Source: Candidatus Bathyarchaeota archaeon
GTDB lineage: Archaea > Thermoproteota > Bathyarchaeia > Bathyarchaeales > Bathycorpusculaceae
Length of the DNA stretch: 11,979 bases
NCBI GenBank assembly: GCA_030630585.1
Contig: DAOVMU010000024.1
Span: forward strand, 1-11,979
Direction: 5' to 3'
The translations under genes and the position numbers were made by a program. Positions 1 to 5,746 of the stretch are shown here, one piece after another. Numbering within the stretch: the first letter of the stretch is position 1; every line of letters starts with the position of its first letter. The notes below the pieces were generated by a model. That model worked only from the letters and a program-made list of their open reading frames with translations. It made no database searches and was not told the DNA's origin.

Positions 1-512
1 CTTCCAGCAGCACTCATAATGAGGTATTTGAAGCCAGCTTCTATAGACTCCCACTTTTGTTTTCGAAAGGCAACAAGAGCATAAGATGTAAGGCACATAA
101 GCTCCCAGAAAACGAATAAGGTGAAAAAATCGCCTGCGAAAACTATGCCTGTCATGCCTGCAATCATGCCAAGCACAAGTGTGTAATACATTGTCAAGCC
201 AAAGTCGTGTTCCATAAACTTTATTGAGTAAACCGTGACAAACAATCCGATTATCACGTAGAGAAATGCCATGAAGATGCTGAGCATGTCTATTTCGAGG
301 CACGCTCCAAGAGGAGGTTGACCGAGAACCAAGACTATGCCTTTTTCGACTACTTCAGTGTATAATCCATAGAGAAGATAAGCAACCACCAAGAGACTTA
401 CTGAGGCATAGATACCTTGAACCTTTCGCCAACCCTTTTTATACGCTACCCAACCTACTGCAGGGGTTGCGACCATAAACATGAGAAGGGCATCTAATGG
501 CGTCGTAAACAT
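1..512 (-). CDS. Proton/sodium antiporter-like membrane subunit (NuoN/MrpD/MbhH type), partial
   Basis: This is the N-terminal 170 residues of a polytopic membrane subunit, cut by the left window edge. Members of this family (NuoL/M/N, MrpA/D, MbhH) form the ion-pumping channels of complex I, Mrp antiporters and membrane-bound hydrogenases. Directly visible are several hydrophobic helices and the motif FVFWELMCLTSYALVAFR, holding the conserved transmembrane glutamate (residue 137). It is followed by EAGFKYLIMS, whose lysine position is typical of NuoN/MrpD rather than NuoM. The ATG at 512 is preceded by a GGAGAG ribosome binding site about ten bases upstream, and an in-frame TGA lies shortly before it. 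The gene is the last visible one of a minus-strand unit nuoJN-nuoJC-nuoK, 81 bases after nuoK. Assignment to the antiporter family is firm. The exact paralog (N, M or L) cannot be settled from the first third of the protein. Confidence 0.88.
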   Translation of the reverse strand, partial: MFTTPLDALLMFMVATPAVGWVAYKKGWRKVQGIYASVSLLVVAYLLYGLYTEVVEKGIVLVLGQPPLGACLEIDMLSIFMAFLYVIIGLFVTVYSIKFMEHDFGLTMYYTLVLGMIAGMTGIVFAGDFFTLFVFWELMCLTSYALVAFRKQKWESIEAGFKYLIMSAAG

Positions 513-593
513 ATTCAACGGCTCTCCAACATTGAGATGTCTTCACTTAAGTTGTTGTGCGAAAAAGCTGTCGAGGACATCTGAACGTTTGAT

Positions 594-908
594 TCACCAC
601 TTCAGCCGCCTCAGCTTCCGCACATCCAAAGTTTTGTAATGCTTGTAAGCATGAGTAACTATTGTCAAGGCTAGTGCGGTGACGCATCCTGCAAAACCTA
701 TTGACATAATCACAATGCTGTGGCCAAGCGGATCTATATAACCTGCGCTTCTGTAAGCGGAAAAAGCAATAAAGCTTATGTGAGCAGCGTTCACCAAGAT
801 TTCAAGTCCCATGACAAGTTTGATCATGTTCCGCTTTGAAACTAGACAATACATGCCGATTATGTACAGGGCAACAGCACATGCAATGTAGCTATTAAGC
901 GGAATCAC
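594..908 (-). CDS. nuoK: NuoK/MrpC-like membrane subunit
   Basis: This 104-residue protein has three transmembrane helices, the size and layout of NuoK, FpoK, MrpC and MbhG. These subunits sit in the membrane arm and relay charge between the hydrophilic arm and the antiporter subunits. The sequence shows the family core SKRNMIKLVMGLEILVNAAH with the first conserved helix glutamate. The second half begins DPLGHSIVIMSIGFAG, close to the MrpC pattern DPLxQALVLTAIVIG. The second glutamate of bacterial NuoK is absent (Cys or nearby residues at that place). The GTG start at 908 overlaps the stop of the upstream gene (GTGA) and follows a GGAGAGGG ribosome binding site. I infer an MrpC-like subunit of a hydrogenase/complex I hybrid. 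Family call is strong; the nuoK symbol is conventional. Confidence 0.87.
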   Translation of the reverse strand: MIPLNSYIACAVALYIIGMYCLVSKRNMIKLVMGLEILVNAAHISFIAFSAYRSAGYIDPLGHSIVIMSIGFAGCVTALALTIVTHAYKHYKTLDVRKLRRLKW

Positions 909-1183
909 TTTTCCCTCTCCTCAATTCTCAGCAATGCCATGCAGCAAGCGGCCGCAGCAAACAACACAAACGCCTGTGCAATTAGGTCCATCACCCTATA
1001 ATTCCACAAAAACTGGCTGACTTTTTGCCCTATTATAGCTGTTTCATTTTCCACAAGCTCTGCCGATATACGTTCTGAGTACTTGAACACTGGAAATTCA
1101 TATTCAACCATAAGCATCGAAAGCATTATCATTGCCAAAACAGCACAAGTTAGCCCAGCTACTCTAACCCGATGTATCTTCAT
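905..1183 (-). CDS. NuoJ C-terminal half-like (FpoJC/MbhE-type) membrane subunit
   Basis: This 92-residue protein has an N-terminal transmembrane helix, a loop rich in charged residues, and a C-terminal helix beginning YRVMDLIAQAFVLFAAA. That segment resembles the conserved C-terminal helix of MbhE and MrpA/MrpB proteins (usual form YRGYDTLGEVTVLF) and the last helix of NuoJ. In methanogen Fpo the J subunit is likewise split into JN and JC genes, and this gene stands just after the JN-like gene with a three-base gap. The usual glutamate of the LGE motif is replaced by glutamine here. A strong AGGAGG ribosome binding site lies at the end of the upstream gene, and the ATG at 1183 is well placed. 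Alternatives are a diverged MrpB-like subunit. Function by position is membrane-arm ion coupling. Confidence 0.72.
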   Translation of the reverse strand: MKIHRVRVAGLTCAVLAMIMLSMLMVEYEFPVFKYSERISAELVENETAIIGQKVSQFLWNYRVMDLIAQAFVLFAAAACCMALLRIEEREK

Positions 1184-1186
1184 ATT

Positions 1187-1447
1187 TCATGTTTCCTCCT
1201 CTCTTTTTGTTAACGTGACTGCTGTTATGAAGAGAACAATTACACCGCCTGCGTAGACTAAGAGTTGAAAAACAGAAACGTATGGTGCGTTAAGTAGCCA
1301 AAACAAGGCTCCTATAGTGATACATGTTCCGCAGAGGCAGATCGCAGCATGAAGCAAATCCTTCAGTTCAACAGTTAACAACGCCAGTAAAATAGTGAGA
1401 AATATCAACGTAATTTGCAACATATCAATAATGTAAACCCTCTCCAC
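1187..1447 (-). CDS. nuoJ: NuoJ N-terminal half-like (FpoJN) membrane subunit
   Basis: This 86-residue protein has three predicted transmembrane helices. It carries the NuoJ hallmark ALFWLLNAPYVSVFQLLVYA followed by GGVIVLF, matching the NuoJ pattern LLxAPFxAxxQVLVYAGAIxVLF. Bacterial NuoJ is about twice as long; the missing C-terminal part is probably supplied by the next gene, as in archaeal FpoJN/FpoJC. It is the first gene of the minus-strand membrane-arm unit and faces nuoA across a divergent promoter region. The GTG at 1447 has no clear ribosome binding site but lies about 12 bases after the predicted transcription start, consistent with a near-leaderless transcript. An ATG at 1423 is the alternative start. 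Role: membrane-arm subunit in the charge relay. Family assignment is good. Confidence 0.82.
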   Translation of the reverse strand: MERVYIIDMLQITLIFLTILLALLTVELKDLLHAAICLCGTCITIGALFWLLNAPYVSVFQLLVYAGGVIVLFITAVTLTKREEET

Positions 1448-1477
1448 TTAGTATCGCACATAAAAGTTTGGATGATT

Positions 1478-1490
1478 TCATTTAAACACT
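1478..1490 (-). promoter_or_regulatory. Putative TATA box for the minus-strand nuoJ unit
   Basis: On the minus strand the sequence reads GTGTTTAAATGAAA, with the AT-rich core at 1481-1488. Counting about 25 bases downstream puts transcription start near 1458-1460, some 12 bases before the GTG at 1447. It lies in the intergenic region shared with the plus-strand unit. Placement is inferred from archaeal promoter spacing. Confidence 0.45.
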
Positions 1491-1523
1491 TCCCACCAAG
1501 AGACACTGCGAAGCGAACATAAA

Positions 1524-1537
1524 AAGGTTAAATAAAA
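1524..1537 (+). promoter_or_regulatory. Putative BRE/TATA promoter for the nuoABCDHI unit
   Basis: The plus strand shows a purine run AAAAAGG followed by TTAAATAA at 1528-1535, the look of an archaeal BRE plus TATA box. Transcription would begin near 1556, leaving about 19 bases of leader before the ATG at 1575. This makes the in-frame TTG at 1551 an unlikely start, since it would lie upstream of the transcript. Confidence 0.5.
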
Positions 1538-1574
1538 CACCTCTCCAAGATTGATCAAAAAGGACCGTGAAATA

Positions 1575-1910
1575 ATGTACATCGACTTTCTAGTTTCCTT
1601 GCCTTTCGTCTTCGTTGTATCCATTCTTGTGGGACTAATCATCTATTTCATAGGGTGGAAAGTTGCGGCGAAAGGTGAAAAAACTGCGGGCAAGGTTGCC
1701 CCGTATGCTTGCGGTGAAGAACTCCCTCCGCGAAAGTTTCAGGTGGATGTCGAAGAATTTTTTATTTACGCCGTCTATTTCCTCATCTTTGACATCTTTG
1801 CATTCACTCTCGTTACATCGCTGAGTACGCCAGGTTACTTCCCAACGGTTTACGCCCTTATTGTCTTAATGGCAGTCGCAATCTTAGCACCGTTGTGGCG
1901 GCGAAAATAA
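1575..1910 (+). CDS. nuoA: NuoA-like subunit of complex I/hydrogenase
   Basis: From the ATG at 1575 this is a 111-residue protein with three transmembrane helices, the size and layout of NuoA/FpoA (ND3). This subunit lies at the junction of the membrane and hydrophilic arms in complex I. The conserved loop motif is seen as APYACGEELPP (canonical PYECG), followed by helix 2 with FLIFDIFAF. In canonical NuoA this last motif is FDxE; the aspartate is kept, but the glutamate is phenylalanine here. An in-frame TTG at 1551 would add eight residues, but the promoter position and an AGGACCGTGA leader favour the ATG. It opens the plus-strand unit, ending one base before nuoB. Classical Ech and Mbh hydrogenases lack NuoA, so its presence next to a hydrogenase-like large subunit is notable. 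Confidence 0.88.
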   Translation: MYIDFLVSLPFVFVVSILVGLIIYFIGWKVAAKGEKTAGKVAPYACGEELPPRKFQVDVEEFFIYAVYFLIFDIFAFTLVTSLSTPGYFPTVYALIVLMAVAILAPLWRRK

Positions 1911-1911
1911 A

Positions 1912-2355
1912 ATGGGTTTGTTTAAATGGGCCCAGACTAAATCTCCTTGGATCATCCATTTCAACACAGGCGGCTGTAACGGTTGCGACATAGAACTAGT
2001 AGCAGCCCTTACTCCAAGGTTTGATTTAGAACGTTTCGGGATACTATTAGAGGGAAGTCCGAGACACGCAGACATACTTGTTGTTACGGGTCCAGTCACT
2101 CTTCAAGTCAAAGATAGGCTTGTACGAGTATATGAGCAAATGCCCGAACCAAAACATGTCATAGCTATAGGCACATGCGCAATCAGCGGAGCACCATTCA
2201 ACGAGTGCTACAACGTTCACGGAGGAATAGACACTGTGCTTCCAGTAGATGCCTATGTCCCAGGATGCCCGCCAAAGCCTGAAGCCATCATAGATGGAAT
2301 CGTAAAACTAATTCAAAAAACAAAAGAGAGCGAAGGAAATGGAAAAGGAAAATGA
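1912..2355 (+). CDS. nuoB: NuoB/[NiFe]-hydrogenase small subunit (proximal [4Fe-4S] cluster)
   Basis: This 147-residue protein belongs to the NuoB/EchC/MbhJ family, which carries the cluster closest to the catalytic site and passes electrons between the ferredoxin-like subunit and the large subunit. The ligands are visible as GGCNGCDIE (Cys22, Cys25), GTCAISG (Cys89) and PGCPPKPE (Cys119). Bacterial NuoB has two adjacent cysteines (CC) at the first site; the CxxC spacing with CNGCDIE here is the group 4 hydrogenase type. The region AALTPRFDLERFGI also matches Ech/Mbh small subunits. It starts one base after nuoA, and its end overlaps nuoC by 17 bases. The lysine/glycine-rich tail is unremarkable. 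Cytoplasmic side of the membrane. Very confident on family. Confidence 0.95.
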   Translation: MGLFKWAQTKSPWIIHFNTGGCNGCDIELVAALTPRFDLERFGILLEGSPRHADILVVTGPVTLQVKDRLVRVYEQMPEPKHVIAIGTCAISGAPFNECYNVHGGIDTVLPVDAYVPGCPPKPEAIIDGIVKLIQKTKESEGNGKGK

Positions 2356-2833
2356 AATAGTAGAAATGCTGAAGGAGTTTCTCAAAGAAAACTTTGTTAA
2401 AGCAAACATTCCTAATAGACGGAGAATTTTCGTTCACATAAAAAAAGATGCGTTGAAAGATACTGTAAAATATTTGGTGAAAGATTTGCAGTTCAAGCAT
2501 TTATCCACAATAACTGGTGTGGATTTAGGTAAAAAAATAGAAGTTATATATCATTTGGCATATAAAGGCTCAATTGAGCTTTCATTAAGGCTTACCGTTT
2601 CGAAGAAGAATCCAAGCGTCTCAACTATCACACATTTAATTCCCGGTGCAGTTCTTTATGAACGTGAGGTTCATGAACTTCTAGGAGTGAACTTCGAGGG
2701 GCATCCAGATTTATCGCCGCTGATCCTCCCGGAAGAGTGGCCTGAAGGCGTTTATCCGTTAAGGAAGGAACATGAGCTTGCGTATCTTAAAGAAATAACT
2801 TCTAAGAAGAGTAAGAGGGAGAAAAGAAATTGA
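2339..2833 (+). CDS. nuoC: NuoC-like 30-kDa subunit
   Basis: This 164-residue protein is the NuoC/EchD/MbhK family scaffold that packs against the large subunit and has no cofactor of its own. The signature is near the C-terminus: YEREVHELLGVNFEGHPDLS, then LPEEWPEGVYPLRKE, matching the family pattern EREvxDLxGIxFxGHPdLrrLLLPedWpexxyPLRK. The N-terminal part up to about residue 30 is highly charged. The ATG at 2339 overlaps nuoB by 17 bases and has AAGGA very close upstream. A later ATG at 2369 would shorten the N-terminus by ten residues and remains possible. The C-terminal tail is lysine-rich. The stop codon overlaps the TTG start of the next gene (TTGA), suggesting translational coupling. 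Confidence 0.92.
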   Translation: MEKENEIVEMLKEFLKENFVKANIPNRRRIFVHIKKDALKDTVKYLVKDLQFKHLSTITGVDLGKKIEVIYHLAYKGSIELSLRLTVSKKNPSVSTITHLIPGAVLYEREVHELLGVNFEGHPDLSPLILPEEWPEGVYPLRKEHELAYLKEITSKKSKREKRN

Positions 2834-4011
2834 GTCATGGTTCAATTATTAAAATTCCTTTTGGCCCTCAGCATCCAGCTTTGAAAGAACCAGTAAACTT
2901 CCTTTTTGAAGTTGACGGAGAAACAGTTGTGAATGTTAAGCCGCGTATAGGCTACAATCATCGTGGAATAGAAAAAGCCTTTGAACTCAGAACCTACACA
3001 CGAAACATTTACTTAGCCGAAAGAATCTGCGGAATCTGCTCAGACGCACACACCACATGCTACACACAAGCAATAGAAGAGCTGTTAGGTGTAGAAGCCC
3101 CGCTGAGAGCCAGATACATCCGCGTAATAATAGCCGAGCTTGAAAGAATCCAGAGTCACGCGCTTTGGCTTGGTCTGGTTGCACATGAAATAGGCTTTGA
3201 CACACTTTTCATGTATATTTGGCGAGACCGTGAAACAATCTTGGACATATTTGAGATGATTTCAGGTAACCGCATACACTATGCCATGAACACCATAGGC
3301 GGAGTACGAAGAGACATACATGCAGCCATGATGCCGAAAATCAAAAAGGGCTTGGACCTCATGGAAAAAAGGGTTAAATACTATTTGGATGTTGTGCAAA
3401 CTGAGCAAACTATTTTGAAAAGAGCTACTGGTGTAGGCATTTTAAAGCCGAAAGACGCTGTGGACTTGTGTGCTGTTGGCCCGATTTTACGTGCAAGCGG
3501 CATAAAAAATGATGTGAGAGCAGATGATCCTTATGCGGCTTACAATGAAATTCCATTCAACGTGATTACATGCGACGGTTGCGACATTTTAAGTAGAATA
3601 ATGGTTCGACTCGAAGAAATGCTGGAAGGCGTAGAAATCGCCAGGCATGCTCTAGACAGTATGCCTGAGGGAGTTATTAGAGTTCGCGTTCCAATGAAGG
3701 TTCCTCAAGGAGAGGTAGTTTCAAGAGTTGAAGCACCTAGAGGAGAACTAATTCATTATGCTAAGTCAAACGGAACTACAAAGCCGGAACGTTACAAGGT
3801 AAGAAGCCCAACCCTTGGAAACATTCCCGCATTGTGCAAAATGCTTCTGGGTGGATATGTGGCTGACATACCTATAGTGTTAGCTGGAATCGACCCGTGT
3901 TTCGCTTGTATGGATCGTATGGCTTTCATTGACACAAAAAAGAACAGAAAATGGGTTCTGACTATGCCGCAGTTACGAAGGAAGTATAAAAGAAAATGCA
4001 TGCAGAAATAA
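2830..4011 (+). CDS. nuoD: Group 4 [NiFe]-hydrogenase-like large subunit (NuoD family) with intact Ni-Fe ligands
   Basis: This 393-residue protein is of the NuoD/EchE/MbhL family. It opens with the expected KIPFGPQHPALKEP, so the TTG start at 2830 is well supported; GAGGGAG lies upstream. The N-terminal site reads RICGICSDAH (Cys67, Cys70) and the C-terminal site reads DPCFACMDR (Cys357, Cys360). These four cysteines are the ligands of the Ni-Fe centre in hydrogenases and are lost in true complex I NuoD. The middle has the group 4 segment VRADDPYAAYNE. I infer that it can bind Ni-Fe and turn over H+/H2 rather than quinone. Some 30 residues follow Arg363, so maturation by C-terminal cleavage is possible. 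An extra CxxC, TCDGCD (Cys248, Cys251), is unusual. The end overlaps nuoH by 16 bases. A non-hydrogenase relative with conserved cysteines cannot be fully excluded. Confidence 0.93.
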   Translation: MSHGSIIKIPFGPQHPALKEPVNFLFEVDGETVVNVKPRIGYNHRGIEKAFELRTYTRNIYLAERICGICSDAHTTCYTQAIEELLGVEAPLRARYIRVIIAELERIQSHALWLGLVAHEIGFDTLFMYIWRDRETILDIFEMISGNRIHYAMNTIGGVRRDIHAAMMPKIKKGLDLMEKRVKYYLDVVQTEQTILKRATGVGILKPKDAVDLCAVGPILRASGIKNDVRADDPYAAYNEIPFNVITCDGCDILSRIMVRLEEMLEGVEIARHALDSMPEGVIRVRVPMKVPQGEVVSRVEAPRGELIHYAKSNGTTKPERYKVRSPTLGNIPALCKMLLGGYVADIPIVLAGIDPCFACMDRMAFIDTKKNRKWVLTMPQLRRKYKRKCMQK

Positions 4012-4955
4012 CTTCGTTGTTAGCAATCCTAGTTTTTCCAGGAGTCATTTTCCTTTTTGTCTTAGCCTTCTTTTACGAGTGGGTTGACAGAAAATTCTTT
4101 GCGAAACTGCAAAACAGATATGGACCATTACATACGGGGGCTCATGGTATTTTGCAACCTCTTGCAGATTTTTTGAAACTGCTTTCCAAAGAGGATATTA
4201 CGCCATTTGCTTCTGACAAGCTTATATTTGCTTTAGCCCCGATCTTTTACCTTGCCTTGCCATTAACAACACTTTTCGTAGTTCCGATCTTGAGTCAAAC
4301 AAGCCTTATAACCTTCGAGGGAGACCTTATTTTCGTCCTTTTCACTTTCACTTTGATAATCATGACTGTTTTTCTTGCCGGCTGGAGTTCAATAAGTAGA
4401 TTTAGCACAATTGGAAGTATTCGAGCTACGCTTCAAATGTTAGGTTACGAAATTCCAATGGGTTTGGTTACGATTGGCCCGGCAATAGCAGCAAAGAGCT
4501 TGTCAATAAGCAAAATAGTTGAATGGCAGTCGCTTCATTTTTGGATTGTCTTCTTACAGCCTCTTGGATTTGCCATATTCACCATATGCCTGCTCGCTGA
4601 GTTACAGTTTGTGCCTTTTGACATTCCGGAAGCTGAAACTGAAATTGTAGCTGGTTGGCGAACAGAGTTCAGTGGAAGAAAATTAGCGGTGCTTCGACTT
4701 GGAAAGGACTTGGAGCTGGTTCTTGCATCTGCCTTAATCACATCGCTTTACTTAGGTGGACCTCAACAATTCTGGCTCATTCCACCAATCATCACTTTCT
4801 TGGTGAAAACCACTTTCGCTGTAATGTTACTCTCCCTTCTAAGAGCGGTATTCGCTAGGTTCCGAATAGACCAAATGCTTACTGGAACGTGGAAATATTT
4901 GCTTCCGCTTGCAACTTTCCAGGTAATCCTGATCCAGCTTGGTTTTGGGGGATGA
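3996..4955 (+). CDS. nuoH: NuoH-like membrane anchor subunit
   Basis: This 319-residue membrane protein has about eight transmembrane helices and belongs to the NuoH/EchB/MbhM family. The subunit ties the hydrophilic arm to the membrane and starts the charge-transfer path. Visible signatures are DRKFFAKLQNRYGP near residues 31-44, GAHGILQPLADFLKLLSKED near 48-67, and the loop VPFDIPEAETEIVAGWRTEF near 207-226, all strongly conserved. In complex I this protein also lines the quinone chamber; in hydrogenase-type complexes no quinone is needed, and the charged residues serve proton transfer. The ATG at 3996 lies inside the end of nuoD and has GAAGGAAG upstream. Its end precedes nuoI by four bases. 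Family call is certain. Confidence 0.95.
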   Translation: MHAEITSLLAILVFPGVIFLFVLAFFYEWVDRKFFAKLQNRYGPLHTGAHGILQPLADFLKLLSKEDITPFASDKLIFALAPIFYLALPLTTLFVVPILSQTSLITFEGDLIFVLFTFTLIIMTVFLAGWSSISRFSTIGSIRATLQMLGYEIPMGLVTIGPAIAAKSLSISKIVEWQSLHFWIVFLQPLGFAIFTICLLAELQFVPFDIPEAETEIVAGWRTEFSGRKLAVLRLGKDLELVLASALITSLYLGGPQQFWLIPPIITFLVKTTFAVMLLSLLRAVFARFRIDQMLTGTWKYLLPLATFQVILIQLGFGG

Positions 4956-4959
4956 AAAA

Positions 4960-5304
4960 ATGGCTCTGATAAAAGAAGCATTGAAACAGCTGTTTCGTAG
5001 ACCAGCCACGTTGAAGTATCCTTACGAAAAGTTAAACCCGCCTGAAGACTTCAGAGGCCGTCCAGTTTGGAACATGAAAAAATGTATCGGTTGCGGACTC
5101 TGCTTTAAAGTGTGTCCTTCAGGAGCCATAGAAATGATTGGAAAAGGGTTGGAAGCGGAAATTAACCATTATGTTGACCGTTGCATGTTCTGTGGACAAT
5201 GTGCAGAAACATGTCCAAAAAACGCCATTAGAATGAGCGAAGAATACGAGCTAGCAGAGTTTGACCGTTCTAAAATGCTTCACAAATATAAAAGAGATAC
5301 TTGA
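4960..5304 (+). CDS. nuoI: NuoI-like 2[4Fe-4S] ferredoxin subunit
   Basis: From the ATG at 4960 this is a 114-residue polyferredoxin subunit of the NuoI/EchF/MbhN type. Two cluster motifs are visible: CIGCGLCFKVCP (Cys42, 45, 48, 52) and CMFCGQCAETCP (Cys75, 78, 81, 85). The N-terminal amphipathic stretch around LKQLFRRPATLKYPYE resembles the helix that seats NuoI on the membrane arm. The protein would take electrons from soluble ferredoxin and hand them to the small subunit. The start is chosen because GGGGGATGA lies five bases before it; an in-frame TTG at 4939 inside nuoH is the alternative. No NuoE/F/G or F420-dehydrogenase subunit follows, which supports ferredoxin as donor. It is the last subunit gene of the plus unit. 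Confidence 0.94.
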   Translation: MALIKEALKQLFRRPATLKYPYEKLNPPEDFRGRPVWNMKKCIGCGLCFKVCPSGAIEMIGKGLEAEINHYVDRCMFCGQCAETCPKNAIRMSEEYELAEFDRSKMLHKYKRDT

Positions 5305-5364
5305 CAGACTTTACATATTCATACACTCTAATTGCCCGAGGAACAGATTTCATAACACTCGCAA

Positions 5365-5379
5365 CTACGGCTTAACCGT
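5365..5379 (+). terminator. Weak hairpin downstream of nuoI
   Basis: The sequence TACGG-CTTAA-CCGTA can form a five-base-pair stem some 60 bases after the nuoI stop. A second small stem, CGCT-AAGG-AGCG, lies at 5418-5429 and is followed at a distance by a T-rich stretch (TTTACATTTTT). Either may end or pause transcription between the nuo unit and the transporter unit, but both are short. The rest of 5305-5450 shows no gene or RNA I can recognise. Confidence 0.2.
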
Positions 5380-5451
5380 ATTTGAAAAGACTTGCCACAG
5401 AAAAACCAGAACTGTATCGCTAAGGAGCGGTATTTACATTTTTGGCAGTTG

Positions 5452-5465
5452 AAAAATTTATTATT
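5452..5465 (+). promoter_or_regulatory. Putative TATA box for the small membrane protein/APC transporter unit
   Basis: AAAAATTTATTATT forms an AT-rich core about 40-50 bases before the ATG at 5503. Spacing predicts transcription start near 5485, with a leader of about 18 bases. This would separate the transporter pair from the nuo unit. Inferred from spacing only. Confidence 0.35.
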
Positions 5466-5502
5466 TGTCACTTGACAAAAAGATCTGGTAGGCGCTTGAC
5501 TG

Positions 5503-5733
5503 ATGAAAATCCAGAGAACTCTTACGGTGATAGTTGGCGTAACGCAGAGCATGATAGCGATGTTAACAATCATCTTTGCTTGTATTCTTTATTCCAACGT
5601 TTTGGATGTTCAAACATGGTTGAACGCAACGGAGAAATCCCAGCATTTACACACATTGACTCTTTTCGGTTTCGGGTTTTTTTCTCTCATAAGCGGATTA
5701 TTTCTTGTCTACGAGTGGTCAGAGTCACGCTGA
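5503..5733 (+). CDS. Small two-helix membrane protein of unknown function
   Basis: This 76-residue protein is not recognised as a named family. It has two hydrophobic segments, near residues 8-31 (VIVGVTQSMIAMLTIIFACI) and 52-70 (TLFGFGFFSLISGLFLVYEW). They are joined by a polar loop containing WLNATEKSQHLH. This suggests a hairpin in the cytoplasmic membrane. It lies 13 bases before the APC transporter, and its end carries the transporter's ribosome binding site, so the two are probably co-transcribed. It could be an accessory subunit of that transporter, but nothing in the sequence shows this. The ATG is clear; the ribosome binding site is weak, with GGTAGG about ten bases upstream. Confidence 0.68.
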   Translation: MKIQRTLTVIVGVTQSMIAMLTIIFACILYSNVLDVQTWLNATEKSQHLHTLTLFGFGFFSLISGLFLVYEWSESR

Positions 5734-5746
5734 GAGGGAACTATGC

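Noticed and set aside
1551..1574. Upstream TTG start for nuoA
   Set aside because: The likely transcription start lies near 1556, and the residues added have no match to NuoA.
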